DNA from: Paralvinella palmiformis
Taxonomy: Eukaryota > Annelida > Polychaeta > Terebellida > Alvinellidae
Assembly: GCA_025642065.1 (NCBI GenBank)
Contig: JAODUP010000274.1
Coordinates: forward strand, 62,001-126,000
DNA length: 64,000 nt
Direction: 5' to 3'
Shown: positions 26,273-38,169 of the stretch, one piece after another
Layout of the letters: every line of letters starts with the position of its first letter
Position numbering within the stretch: the first letter of the stretch is position 1
The notes under the pieces: generated by a model
Seen by the model: the letters and a program-made list of their open reading frames with translations, nothing else
Databases searched by the model: none
What the model was told of the DNA's origin: nothing
Program-made: the position numbers and the translations under genes

Positions 26273-27464
26273 ATGAGCTTCAGGTGTCTGTCTAGATGAG
26301 ATTGTTTTAGAGTTCTATTTTGCCGATGTTGTTATGGTGCTCTATTGCTGTTGGTTGGGTTGTGGCTGAATCTTCTGTTTGTTGGTATCTGATGGCTTAT
26401 CATCATCATCATCATCATTATTATCAGTGTTTCTGTTGAATTCATGTGTTCATGTTTTGAATCATGGATGGAGCATCCTGGCTTCAAAGGGAGTATATTT
26501 TGTGTGTGCGTGTGTTTGTGTTGCTATTTCAAGATGTTTGACTCTTGTGTGCTTGCTAGCCACTTCATGTTCTGTTTGTGTACAGAAAGAGTAACTACAT
26601 CACAAAGCTTATACATTGTTAACAAGGCCTTATTTATTGGTGGAATACCACTGTCATGGCCTGCTTTAATGTACATTTGATCAAAATTGATGGATGGCAG
26701 ATAACTGGTGGTGACATAATTTGTTGATATGTGCAAAGACTGTTGTCACATCACGAGTTGTGAAATGTATTTTGTTCATGATAAGGTGATACAAGTGTCC
26801 GATTCGATTATGTTACATGTTAAAGGAAGCAAACATCCACCAGCCACAATCTTCAGGTATTTATTTAATGGGGTCACAGTAAAATAGTGACATAGGTAGG
26901 CAGGACAGGGTGTTTGTAAGTTTGTTCATATTTGTTCTGATAGCACTGGAATCGGGCCTTCATCAGAAGAATCAGATATTAACAATATTTGCTCATCTAT
27001 CTCAGCCTGCAGAATATTGTATATATGATGAAAACTGTTCACCAGACTGGCACTTAACAATAACAACCTTAGATGAAGAACCTATTTCTGGGATGTTATA
27101 CACACTTAAAGATATATATAGTTAAGAGGTTGGGTGGTTCCCCCCTTCATCGTAATGTTAATACAGGGCAGGTCTAGTAAAAGTTGGAAGTTCTCACCGG
27201 TGGAGCTCGGGTTTACTATTTCTGAAAATGATCAGTGGTAGGGAGATTTATATGTGTGGTTAATGTCTTCAAAAACATTTTTAGAACAAATAGGTTTTAT
27301 ATAATGAATAAGTGTCATTAAAATCACAGCATAGCCTTTGCATGCCTAATCCGCAGAAGTCTCCACTTCGAGGGCATCCTTTTCAAATAATTGTGCTTAG
27401 TAAATGTTCTATCTGACTAGTCCAAGTAACTAAGACTTGTTATGTGGACTATCATACTGTTGGG

Positions 27465-27501
<37 letters not shown>

Positions 27502-28900
27502 CTTTACAGTTACCGATTTATGTTATTGAACCTTTTAGTAGAAATAAGTGTTTAATCTACCTGTAATATTTTCTGTTAATATACCACATTCAATTGCCAT
27601 TCCAGTGTTAAGCACCTTGAAAAATGATGAAAACAGCAAAAATACCCCGAGATTTTGATGGGTGAAAACTGAAATAATTTTGCCTTGTTTGTTAATATAC
27701 ATGAAATCTGTTCTGTCTGTGTGTGTGTGTGTCATAACTGACGGTTTCGTGTGATTGGTACTTATCACTCCACCAAATGATTCACATACTATAATCAAAG
27801 TAGCAGTGAAAGTGATGGTAGGAAACTGGTCGGAAAAAGACCCCACAGTATTTAAGCGTAAACTAGTCCCTTAAGGGTTTTTTCTCTCTCTTCACCGTGG
27901 CTCATTTCGTATGCCAGATTTATGATCGGTGGTCATTCATTGATGGATTTGGCCGAATGGAGCACTGCTGTGATGTCGTCTCTCCATTGGTTGACTGTCG
28001 TTAACTCTTAAGATGAACGGTGTAGTATCTATGTATAGCATGTTGCTATTTATTAATGTTTGCCTATTTGAATAAAGCACAACAGACATTAAGCAATGAT
28101 TACATGTCAAATGCTGACATGGATATTTGTTGCCTGGGGAAGGGAGGGGGGAAGGGGGATGTACGCGTAGATGGCGTGGAACAATTACATTGAAAAGATT
28201 ATTAATTACAGTTTCAGAATTGTTCAACCAGAATTAGTATTGTGTACGTTTGAAATGTGACAAATTATTTATCTAGCGTTGCGTAATCCAAATGTGAGTA
28301 GATTTTTGGGGACATCTCTGACATAACCTCTTAGTATTTATTGATTATTTCATAATATAATCTCTGGAATACCTGTATGTCGACAAATGAGGCACATCGT
28401 TGGATTGTTGTCTATGAAAGAATAGCCGAATCAATAGAATTCTGTAATTGGTCCTATAAATGCTTACAGACAGTTATAATCAGGATAGCAAATTACCATT
28501 ATTTGCCCATTGAAGAGCTGCAGTTATAAATACAGCTATTTCGGAAAGTGTAGTTGACTCTGCTCAATTACAATGATCAATTAGCCGTATGCCTGTCGGG
28601 TAGCAGAATCGTTTGCCATGTTTGATGCACTGTAATAAAACTTGATTCTGATGATGTTGGCGTGTTTGTCATGCGAGAAGAAATTAAGCTTAGGACATTG
28701 TCAGCAGGCTGTCCACTCGATCCCCGCGAAGAATTTCTTCTGTGTCTGAAATTACTATGTAGAACAAGAAAAATAGGTTCATAATAGGCCCTTCTGGACG
28801 AAACTCTGAACGAGAAATGGGTCTCTGGTTAGAAACATCAAGGATCCCGAACACGATTTGAGTAACTTCACATGTTTCATTCTTCAGTTGTAGCGAGTTC
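26273..28900. other. AUP1 3' flank and spacer
   Basis: I see no further coding exon. The AUP1 3' UTR begins here; AATAAA at 28071 is one possible end. The stretch carries a (CAT)n run near 26401-26417, a TA microsatellite near 27468-27499 and a short GT run near 27717-27732. Confidence 0.4.
27468..27499. repeat. (TA)n microsatellite
   Basis: About 15 TA units. Confidence 0.9.
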
Positions 28901-28919
28901 AATTCTATTTAATATACTC

Positions 28920-29113
28920 TGGGCGCCTCCGTGGTCTAACCAGTAGCTCGTTGGACCACAGATCACACTACCACCGGAGTTCGAATCTCGGCGTGGGCAT
29001 ATCTGAGGGGTGTTTCATCTTTGACTTCGCTCCATTACTTTTGGAGGTCGCTCGGCCCATTTAACCTACCGTGTGCACAAAGGTGGCCGTAAAACATCAA
29101 TCATCATCATCAT
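28920..29113 (+). repeat. SINE family A, full copy with 14-bp target duplication
   Basis: This is a full tRNA-derived SINE. The head GGGCGCCTCCGTGGTCTAAC contains the A box, and GAGTTCGAATCTC is the B box. The conserved body (TCATCTTTGACTTCGC, GGAGGTCGCTCGGCCCATTT, GTGCACAAAGGTGGCCG) is followed by a (ATC)n tail. A perfect 14-bp direct repeat, TATTTAATATACTC, flanks it at 28906-28919 and 29114-29127, showing insertion by target-primed reverse transcription. Confidence 0.92.
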
Positions 29114-29277
29114 TATTTAATATACTCGCGTGTCTCAGATTTATAGTTTCACGTAATCCAACGAGAGACTGGGTGTGTCATCATGCAAGAGTATACGCTA
29201 CAAGAAATCATTTATTCCATATGCCATCATTGCAGTTAGATCTACCTCTTAATCATAAATGTATCGTGTAAGCCAAA

Positions 29278-29675
29278 GGGCGCCTCCGTTGTATAACTGG
29301 TAGCGCGTTGGATCACAGATCACTACCACATGAGTTCGAATATCGGCGTGGACATATCTGAATTTAAGGGTGTTGCGTCTTTGACTTCGCCGCATTACTT
29401 TTGGATGATGATGATTGTTGTTTTACGGCTACTTTTGTGCACAAGGTAGGCTAAATGGGCCGAGCGACCTCCAAATATAATGAGGCGATGTCAAAGACGA
29501 AACAATCTTCAGATGTGCCCACGCCGAGATTCGAACACGGGTGGTAGTGATCTCTGGTCCAACACACTACCGCTAAACCACGGAGGCGCCCCGCATTACT
29601 TTTGGAGGTCGCTCGGCCATTTAGCTTACCATGTGCACAAAAGTGACCGTAAAACATTAATCATCATAATCATAA
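29278..29675 (+). repeat. SINE family A, host copy split by a second SINE
   Basis: The head and half of the body lie at 29278-29404 and the rest at 29591-29675, ending in an ATCATCATAATCAT tail. Between them lies a complete SINE-A in the opposite direction (29405-29590), flanked by a duplication of host-SINE sequence. Confidence 0.9.
29405..29590 (-). repeat. SINE family A inserted inside another SINE-A
   Basis: This is a full reversed copy of 186 bp. The (ATG)n at 29405 is the complement of the (CAT)n tail, and the GGAGGCGCC end is the complement of the tRNA-like head. The 15-bp target duplication CCGCATTACTTTTGG is exact at 29390-29404 and 29591-29605. This insertion is therefore younger than the SINE it interrupts. 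Confidence 0.93.
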
Positions 29676-29688
29676 CCTTGAAATAAAC

Positions 29689-29703
29689 TATATATATATA
29701 TAT
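29689..29703. repeat. Short (TA)n tract
   Basis: About seven TA units directly downstream of the nested SINE pair. Confidence 0.7.
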
Positions 29704-30282
29704 AGTTTTATATATATTGTTTTCATTTCAATAACGTTTGCTCGCCGATATTAACAGAAGTTTGACAAGCTGTTTTGAACATCTCCAGCGTCTCATCTCT
29801 ACCTCAACAATCAGTGAGGAGATTTGAGGACAAATTTGCACATTAAAATAATTATTATACTAACAAAAGCTATAAATAACCTTTAAACCATGCAATATAA
29901 TTACATGTTAACTCCTTGATATCCTCTAAATATAGGAACATTTTGCATAAAAACACAAATAACAAGTATAGTGTCAGCATGGTTATATTAGACTGTACGC
30001 AATCCGAGTGAGCCGTGATTTATTGTTACCCTAGCCCTTGCTTCCAACAATCACCAGCAGATTGCACTAGGGGTAAATGGAAGGGTGTCTTGGGTTTGCT
30101 GAAAAGAATGGCTACATTTCCTACAGTAATAAGACCGAATATTAAGTGAAAAACGAAAGAAGCAAAGTTAAATTCTAAAGTTAAAGTTCTCTTATGGAAC
30201 ACGTTGATATCCAGAATGCAAGAAGCGTTATATATCCAAGAGCTCAACACAAATGTACGTTTATCTAATACAAGCATTTCTT

Positions 30283-30345
30283 GCCTTGGTGATGATGATT
30301 GGTGTTTTACGCCCACTTTTGTGTACATGGTAGGCTAAATGGGCC
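30283..30345 (-). repeat. SINE family A, 3' end only, reversed
   Basis: GATGATGATTGGTGTTTTAC, then CACTTTTGTGTACATGGTAG and GCTAAATGGGCCG, are the complement of the SINE-A 3' third. The copy is severely 5'-truncated. Confidence 0.8.
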
Positions 30346-31049
30346 GGTTTCTCATCTAGACGAAAGTAAGAATACAAAATACTATTCCATTGAAGCACGA
30401 CAGTTTCAGATACACGCAAATAAGTATATGGGAACATAATCAGACGGATATCTAGGTGTTTACGTATGTCTACACTCTAATGTCGGGAGGCTGGTTCTGA
30501 GTGAGCAGCCCACGGAGCAAGGCCTCTCTAAAAGGCTTTGGGTATGTTTACAAAATGCTAATCGACGGATTACGTTCAGAGTCCATGAAAATGGCGTCCC
30601 GGGTCAAACGCTTATAGAGATCAACGAATGCATGTGACCGGTTTATAGCAACAGGATTGCATTTTACCATCATCGACATCACGAATGAGTGATGCATTAA
30701 TCGGCGAAGATTGGTGTATATATGTGTGTGTGTGGGGGTATAATAGGCCGTACGGTTAGATGAATGTTCATAAAATTAGAATCAATATTATGGTGTTCTA
30801 TCAATCAATTAGCGCAGTGATCAACCTGGATTTAATTCGACCGGCTGTAGTTCACTTATCTATATAATCAATATTTGCCGCCATTGTTGTTGAAATGAGA
30901 AACATCCGATATCAGTACCTGGGAAAGTATATCATAGAGATGTATTATTTCTGCATTTTAACCGCACAACATTTACCATAATATATATATCGAGTATATG
31001 TGATCTCGTATATTCTAGCATACGGCATATAGTTTTAACTCTATATACT

Positions 31050-31385
31050 CATCCAGACAGTCAGACACTATTCTAGGTATCTGTGTCTCGGCTCAACTCA
31101 AATGAGTATTAATTATTTAGGAATGAAGCCCCTCACTTTGTGGAATATGGTGTAGGTGTGCCATCTCTTGAACGGTTTATATATCTGTTTACTGATAATT
31201 TCACCGGTAAATAATATTAGTTGTACCAATAGCTTGTTGGGTTTTAGATATCTTGTTATTAAATAATTAAAAGGCATATACAGACATATTATTTGGGGTA
31301 TTGTTATATTGAATATTATTTGTATAGCGCCTTTGAATGGCTCCTGCTAATTAGGGCGCTTTATTAAATATACCTTATTATTATA
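31050..31385 (+). mobile_element. LINE 3' terminus, same family as 7980-8356
   Basis: It shares GTGTCTCGGCTC, the CCTCACTTTGTGGAATA block encoding the tLWN-type motif, the GCTTGTTGGGTTTT block, GCGCCTTTGAATGG and a (TTA)n end with the copy near 8 kb. It has many indels and no open frame. Confidence 0.65.
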
Positions 31386-32021
31386 TACTGGAGTTATTTT
31401 TGGTTGGTTATAATCCAAAGTCCCGTTTTTGGTATGCACCTTTCTGAGACCTTCTGGTGTAACCTTTTAACAAAGGGCCTCCAGGATGTATATAGCTTAG
31501 CCGGGATCTCACCAAGTCTATATGCGGCATTGGTCCTACTCACATCTGAGACATAGGGCCAAAGGGTACAGTGATATGTAGAGGTGATTGATGGTTTGAA
31601 TCGATTTTCCTATGGATAGGGAAATGTGCGACTTGTATTCCGGATCAGTTAATCTGGAGATGGAAACTTTAAAAAAAAGGTAAAATACAGACCAAATGTG
31701 ACTTACAGATAGCTATATGCAATAATCACAGGATACGTTGCTATAGAAATAAAAAATTATAACCCGAATATCGTATAAAGTGCGAATTGTACTTATTTGC
31801 TATATGTAACCAAACTATACGTACATTTAAAGAGATTAAACGAGGTTAAACAAAACACTCACTCACTCGATTTGAAATGACATCATAATAGATTCATAAA
31901 ATCGAGTTGCGTAAATGAAGAAAGTGGAAAACGTAATTATATTTTTGTGCCCGAGTTAAGCTGGACACTAATTAGGCGACATTCCTAACACTGTACAGTA
32001 CAATGGCCGTGGAGTTGTTGT

Positions 32022-32345
32022 GGTTTGGGGAGAATCCCCAGGCTGTCGCTTATTCGGCACAGCCTCTATGTTGGAGTGGTTGAGAAATCTCCTCCCCCAC
32101 CACTCACAGGGGAGCAGCACGGAAAGATGGAGCCGAAATACCCTGAGGGTGGTCACTGCCAGAGTGTTTTACGTCCTCAGGGGGTTTTAACGTCCCCCTT
32201 TATTTTTAATAATTCATTGGAGACGGCAGCGCCATTTAACGTGGTCAGCCACCCACGATGGTGTGAGCCGAGAAATTAATCTCTGGAAAAGTTTCGACTT
32301 CTTGCGGGGTTCGAACCTGTGACCATCGGAGCTCACTAAAGGCCG
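32022..32345 (-). repeat. SINE family C copy
   Basis: This is one of three similar about 320-bp repeats (others at 36150-36472 and 46135-46410). Shared blocks are CCCACCACTCACAGGGGAGC, CGGAAAGATGGAGCCGAAAT, GCGCCATTTAACGTGGTCA and GAGAAATTAATCTCTGGAAA. Read on the minus strand, it begins with a tRNA-like segment containing the B box GGTTCGAACCCCGC. A tRNA-derived SINE is the best reading. Confidence 0.75.
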
Positions 32346-32435
32346 TGGAAAATTCCTTTATATAGTTAGCAGGTATTTTTGTGAACCGGTCACATGTCTA
32401 GGTAAATCAACTAAATAGAACTGATTGTACGGTGT

Positions 32436-32436
32436 G

Positions 32437-32472
<36 letters not shown>

Positions 32473-32489
32473 CGTGCGTGTGTGTGTGT
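32436..32489. repeat. Compound (TA)n(TG)n microsatellite
   Basis: About 12 TA units run into about 14 TG/CG units. Confidence 0.9.
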
Positions 32490-33016
32490 AGTTGCCGCCA
32501 TATTCTTTCCCTCTCTGGTGTTACGAACGAGAAGGCAATTTTTATTTTTGAAATACCCGAACAAATCCGACCCACTTTACAAAACCCACACGACCAAACC
32601 ACGGGCCATCACCCAACAATAAGGGGTCCCGTCCCGGCTGACGGACACGGTGACAAAAATACAACATGGCGCATCTATTGAACGACGCGCCGCACCGCTC
32701 TGGTCGATAAAGCTAATCATATCAAATACTAACTGGAAAGGAGTACGTGCAGGGTGGGATCGATAGCCTAAGTGGCGTCGACAGATTATGTTTGCAATTA
32801 TTACATTCTGCGAAGCCGTTTCGTGGCACGATGCGCTGCTATATGTCCGCACGTTTATAAAGGTCTCGATACGTTCGCATTAATGTAACTCAGACCTGTA
32901 CCGAAATACAGTAAACCTACCATCTGGTTCGCTTCTCTATTCAGAACACTGCCACGTGACGAAGTTTGGTATATAATACGAAACAGCGGGCGAAGAACTC
33001 CACAATTTACGAAACC

Positions 33017-33067
33017 TTGGCATATATATATATATATATATATAGATTAATATATATAGGCATTTGT

Positions 33068-33101
<34 letters not shown>
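33017..33101. repeat. Two (TA)n tracts close together
   Basis: Two TA runs (about 33020-33045 and 33072-33101) are separated by about 27 bp. They lie some 460 bp upstream of the start of the glycosyltransferase-like gene. Confidence 0.85.
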
Positions 33102-33103
<2 letters not shown>

Positions 33104-33564
33104 GATAACATCCAATCTATAAGGAAGCGTTGTTGGCAAACTGATGGCCACCTGGCGGACATGAGCTGACGGTAATTCCGGATCGAAATGTGTTAGCCGG
33201 ACTTCACGAATTGTAACACCCTGGCTGAGAATGGGATCCGGTCGTAATATCGAACTTTCGCCGTAACGTACGCGACTGTCCACGAAAGTAATGACTATTG
33301 AATCGGTGAAGACGATTTGCGAGAAGACTTATCGGGAAAATAAAACACCGCGCCATTTCGGCGAGCAAGCCATCGTGATCAGCGTTCTGCCAGTCAGTCG
33401 TAACAGCGAGATTCCGCTGTCGATATTGTCCAGCCCGGCCAACGTCCCATCTGCTTGAGTTAATGACTATATACTCACACACAACGTGATATAGCCAGTT
33501 GTTGCCAGCGAGATTTTCACCGACAATAAACACGGCCAGAGGGAGGTCCGAGGAGGGGGGCACC

Positions 33565-34767
33565 ATGGTCAGGTATCATCTATCGAAGGACATCACCGAT
33601 GCATCGTTAATCCTTCTCGGCTTCCTTTTTCTCAGCTTCATCTGCGGGATGTCGTTTCTTTCGTTTTTCTCATCGATCACCAGCCACGAGGGCCAATCCG
33701 GAGCCAGCACGCCGGCCGGCTATCCGGACGCCTCCCGTCGGCGACGCGATCCGGAAGACGACGACGGCATCGAGGCGGCTACCTTGCCGAGACTCTACCG
33801 AGACCAGGACGGGATGCTGTCGTTCGGCAACACGATACAATGCGAGGTGGCCTGCGGCGGTCGGGATCCGTGCGAGTACCAACTGGCGGCCGATTTTCGC
33901 GTTATCGTGCTCGCCTACGACGAGCCCGAACAGCTTGGCAACTGTCTGCGCAGTCTGGAGGGGATCCGGATGTACGGCGACGCCATCGTCGTCGACGTCT
34001 GGGTGGACAAGTTGCCCGGCGGACGCTGGAACGACGCCGTACTGCGGACGGTCAGTCACTTCATCGGCTCATGGCACCTCGGCTACGCCTGCGTGCACGT
34101 CCACGACGAGAACGTCGGATCCAGATCGCAGTGGATCAACAGCTGGAGGCCTCAGGAGAACGTCAGCCAGATCACGCTGATCGTAGAAGATGACGTTGTC
34201 CTATCGCCGTTCGTCTACAAGTGGCTGAGGAACGTTTGGGACAACTACGTCATCCGCGAGGGATTCCGCTTGGCCGGGGTCTCCCTGAACACGAACGGGC
34301 TCCGGCGCCGGACGGATAAAGGGACGCAGTTAATTCGAGGCCCACCGGGCGACAGCGTCTATGCCTATCGGGCCGTGGCTGGTGGCGGGGCGTTCGCGCC
34401 GAATCCGGTCACGTGGGCGGCCTTCCAGCGATGGTACGGCGGCCTGTCTCTGGCCAACAGAAAGCTGAGCATCGTCGTGCCGGGCGAGCCATCGACGGAG
34501 CGCCGACTCCAACAGACCTGGCAGTCGTGGTACAATTACTACTGTTACAAACACGGACTGTTCACCCTTTGTCCTAATCTGGTCGCATTCTCCGGACTGC
34601 TGAACGTCTCGTTGGCGCATCACGTCGGCGAGGAGGGCGGAACGGGCATTCGGAAAGGTGTGGACGGGTCCGCCTTCGTGCTGAACGAGTGGATCGAATC
34701 GTACGGGAACCTTCCGACGGAACTCGTTTATCTCGACTACACTGGTTTGGTACTGCCGACGGCATGA
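33565..34767 (+). CDS. Putative type II membrane glycosyltransferase (GT-A-like), intronless
   Basis: A single uninterrupted 400-codon frame. I chose the Met at 33565 because CACCATGG is a near-ideal start context and the protein then begins directly with a type II anchor; an in-frame ATG at 33499 would add 22 residues. Seen: a short basic N-terminus, one membrane segment (about 14-36), an Arg/Asp-rich stem (about 57-69), then a globular domain. In that domain FRVIVLAYDEPEQLGNCLRSL (about 111-131) looks like the nucleotide-sugar-binding start of a GT-A fold, IVEDDVVLSP (206-215) carries the acidic metal-binding motif, and AGGGAFAP (272-279) may line the acceptor site. Possible N-glycosylation sites are N199 and N347. 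A Golgi location is inferred from the topology; donor and acceptor are unknown. Coding GC is far above the flanks. AATAAA at 35050 could end the transcript. Confidence 0.8.
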   Translation: MVRYHLSKDITDASLILLGFLFLSFICGMSFLSFFSSITSHEGQSGASTPAGYPDASRRRRDPEDDDGIEAATLPRLYRDQDGMLSFGNTIQCEVACGGRDPCEYQLAADFRVIVLAYDEPEQLGNCLRSLEGIRMYGDAIVVDVWVDKLPGGRWNDAVLRTVSHFIGSWHLGYACVHVHDENVGSRSQWINSWRPQENVSQITLIVEDDVVLSPFVYKWLRNVWDNYVIREGFRLAGVSLNTNGLRRRTDKGTQLIRGPPGDSVYAYRAVAGGGAFAPNPVTWAAFQRWYGGLSLANRKLSIVVPGEPSTERRLQQTWQSWYNYYCYKHGLFTLCPNLVAFSGLLNVSLAHHVGEEGGTGIRKGVDGSAFVLNEWIESYGNLPTELVYLDYTGLVLPTA

Positions 34768-35975
34768 ATGCGACTGCCGCATTTTCGCAATCCGACCTTC
34801 GTAGCAGTTCTCGGAACTAGTTCGAGTCGACCGTTTTCTATCGATTGCGCCATGCATAACTGGCATTACGGACCCACCACTACGACGATGTAACAGATAG
34901 GGGATTCTATGGAGACGTCTGTAAACAGAATACGGGAGTGAAATTGTATGTTTATTCGCTTACAGATGTGCATAAACGCCATCGAGTAACATAATGTACA
35001 CAACTATACCGACTGGGCTTTTTCGTGGAATTCTGTCGGAAGTAATGCCAATAAAATAAGACGTTCATCTTTCCACAGCAAGCGCGTATCTACTGTTGCA
35101 ACGGACAATTCGTGCCAATCGTGATCAGCAACCAAAATCAGAACTGATTTTATTTCCACTATCCAAACCATCGTATGCATTCGTCGTGACGAAAACAATG
35201 AACTCGACGGGTGCCTTCTGCCATACCAGTGCCGCCTCTTGGGTGGAATTACCTACGGTATTATAAAAAATGTATCTCTACTGAAAGTAGACCGTCTATT
35301 TTGTTTAGCCTAGGAGCAGGTTAAACCTGAGAGAAGTGACCGATAGGAAGTTGCTACGGATTTACTGAGCCTGTTTCATAATAGCAACTATTGTAGGAAA
35401 ACAATACCAGAACTCAATAGTTCCGTTAACCTGAAAGAAAACTATACCGAGCACTCAGTGGTGTTTTATTGGGCCGCCATGATCAAACGAGGCTGACTTC
35501 TGGTAAGGGCAAAAAGCAACGTTGAACCTGCTGCGCTTCGAGACGGGGTTGTCGAGCCGGCTAAATATAATCATAGTTCAGCTTAATTTCCCTCAACAAA
35601 ACGTTTTAACAGCTATTTTAAATATGTTCTTGTTCCTTACAGATAAAAAGATATTCCTTTTTGTATTATTTCCACGCCCACAGCCTATGCAACCAGTGAC
35701 ACAACAAGAATTCACCATGTTTATAAACCTGATTTTAGTAGTCCGCTTTCTGTTTTGCCCCCACCGGAAGTTGGGACCTGTTTGCCTAGTTTTCTTTCCA
35801 AACGATCACCAACTAAAAACGATCGTACACTTATCGCGGTAGAATATGACATAGTCATTTGAATTTTCTTCCTTCAATGTCTAATATAATGTTGGTGATA
35901 TAAAGTTTATTTTCATAACATTTGATTTGGATACATTATGTGAGAAGACGAAAAAAATATTTTCTGCAGGTTCAA

Positions 35976-36009
<34 letters not shown>

Positions 36010-36149
36010 GATCGGCAAATGTTGACGATCATTTTAATTTGGCGAATTGCAAAATTACCGATCATGCCGAGTTCACAGTATAATACGTACTGGTAATATC
36101 TTCACAAATATGGCATATTTCTTAATAAACTTATTGCTTGCTTATATTT
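34768..36149. other. 3' flank of the glycosyltransferase-like gene
   Basis: This is the probable 3' UTR to about 35070 (AATAAA at 35050-35055), then AT-rich spacer with a TA microsatellite at about 35977-36006. I see no further gene. Confidence 0.5.
35977..36006. repeat. (TA)n microsatellite
   Basis: About 14 TA units. Confidence 0.9.
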
Positions 36150-36472
36150 CGGGGGAGAATCTCCAGGCTGTCTCTTGATCAGCACATACCTCTATATTGG
36201 AGTGGTTGAGACCATCTCATCCCCCACCACTCACAGGGGAGCAGTACGGAAAGATGGAGCCGAAATACATTGAGGGTGGTCATGCCAGAGTATTTTACGT
36301 CCCCTTTATTTTTAATAAATCAGTGGACACGACAGCGCCATTTAACGTGGTCACCCACCCACGATGTAGTGAGCCGAGAAATTAATCTCTGGAAAAGTTT
36401 CGACCTCTTGCTCGGTTAGAACCTGTGACCGTTGGCACCAAGTGTCCTAGACCATCAGATCTCAATAATAAA
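36150..36472 (-). repeat. SINE family C copy
   Basis: This is the second SINE-C copy. On the minus strand the tRNA-like head is clearer than in the first: GATGGTCTAGGACACTTGG (A-box region), then CACAGGTTCTAACC (B box, one change). The shared body follows, down to GCCTGGAGATTCTCCCCC. Confidence 0.8.
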
Positions 36473-37017
36473 CGTATGAAATTTACGACACCATATCTGT
36501 GTTTAATTGAAATTTGAGAAATTGTAGTATTTGTCATGATGTCCAATAATAATCCACGAATGCCAAGTTGACAATGCTACCATTTTGAAACTGTTAGTGT
36601 CTTACATCAGGCAACCAGTCAAAATTACACAATTGTGACACTGTCCAAGAATGTTAATAATGAACCGTGATATTTCAAGTAGATTATCGACCACTCGTGT
36701 GCATGATTGGATAAGAATCAGTAACCCCGAGTGTGAACGTGTGTATGCTTATGGGGTGAATTACAAGAAATTACAGGTGTCGGTGTGTTTTGAGACAATA
36801 TTCGCTAATTTACACAGACAATTCAGACTTTATATTACAGATAAAATGACGAAATTCGATCATTTTAGAACCAATAATTCGCTAACTAAAAACATCGCCA
36901 TCTTGCCCAGATTGTCAATTCGCCAACTTAATACGTCACCATTATTTGCCGATTTACCGTATACATATATATATGTGTGTGTGTGTGATGAATGTAGTTT
37001 GTTTGAAGTAAGTATAC

Positions 37018-37209
37018 GGCGCCTCCGTGGTCTAGAGGTAACGTGCTGGACCACAGATCACTACCACCCGTGTTCGAATCCCGGCGTGGGCATATCTGAA
37101 GGTTGTTTCGTCTTTCACTTCGTCTCATTACCTTTGAAAGTCGCTCGGCCCATTTAGCCTACCTCGTGTGCACAAAAGTGACCGTAAGACATCAATCATC
37201 ATCATCATC
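37018..37209 (+). repeat. SINE family A, full copy with target duplication
   Basis: The copy runs from GGCGCCTCCGTGGTCTAGAG, with B box GTGTTCGAATCCC, through the SINE-A body to a (CAT)n tail. It is flanked by a 13-bp direct repeat with one mismatch (GAAGTAAGTATAC at 37005-37017 and GAATTAAGTATAC at 37210-37222). Confidence 0.92.
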
Positions 37210-37222
37210 GAATTAAGTATAC

Positions 37223-38156
37223 AACATTATAAGCATGTCTGGAGCCGACGATTCCTTTCCTTTGCAGCAGTGCCAGATGAAAGGTTTGATGGAACAATTA
37301 CGTCAACCAGTTGCACATGAAGCAAACAAATTTAAATATCGGTATTTATCTCACACCTCCATCACAAACAACATTATCAGCGGTAATTGCAGGTAAGAAC
37401 GGTTGGTCTGGATGATAAACTCAGTACCTACATCTATCATCGAAGAAATGACCGGATCAAACTGGATCGTTGAGATTATATATATATATATATGCTTTTC
37501 TGGAATGTGCGCGTCTACCTTCTTTAACCGCTGTAGCAGTGCTGCACTGATGCTGCAGCGCGAGCACGTACCGTTCATTGTCTGCAATTTCATGAAACAC
37601 GCATACAGCCAATCTGTCTGTTTGTCGAGACTGTTTTAGATACGACAACGGAATTCTTAAAAGTGCCCCCCCTCGGTCGTGTGTCTTAGGTTTGACCGTG
37701 CCGAAGCCAAACAATTCAATTATTTGTTTACGGGTCAAGATCAAATAGGCGGCAGTTGTACTGGAAGTTCTGACTGTAAACAATAACAATGATGAAGGCA
37801 GTAGTAATAATAATAATACCACGGAAGACAAATATTAACAAGAACTAATTTAGTTAAAATTGATTTAGAGTTCAGAAGAAATCGATGGCGTGTGTGGGTG
37901 TGAAAACGTGGTCAGCTGACGTACTCTATAGACGAAGAAGCCACCCGTCAGCGCGGCCACGGCTGGAGATCAAAACCAGACCTCGCACGATCGCGGCCAT
38001 CGTAACCGAGAAACTGTCACACTCTCATCCGACCAATACATTAATAATTGTGGAACAGATGGCGTATTCGGCCGAGCGAACACCGCTAGCTAGTCCCAAA
38101 CACAAAAGAGTCACGAGCAGTGAACGAGGTGTAACTCATTTCGCTGTCACACAGAT
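37223..38156. other. Spacer with moderate GC, no supportable gene
   Basis: A run near 37885-38140 is open for about 107 codons and CpG-rich, but it has no domain, no convincing start and a low-complexity Asp tail caused by the SINE tail. I do not call it coding. Confidence 0.4.
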
Positions 38157-38169
38157 ATATGGTCACAGT

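Larger units (their letters stand above)
31386..33498. other. Spacer upstream of the glycosyltransferase-like gene
   Basis: No coding sequence is supportable here. The stretch holds a SINE-C copy and long TA/TG microsatellites. From about 32560 the sequence becomes more GC-rich and CpG-rich, leading into the GC-rich gene at 33565. This part may be its promoter and 5' UTR. Confidence 0.45.

Noticed and set aside
28920..29010. tRNA gene (A and B boxes present)
   Set aside because: The cloverleaf is not preserved, and the sequence recurs as the head of a dispersed repeat with a common body and tail; it is a SINE, not a tRNA gene.
33670..34866. Long antisense open frames opposite the glycosyltransferase-like gene
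   Set aside because: They are shadows of a GC-rich coding strand; they carry no domains and have Arg-rich, low-quality composition.
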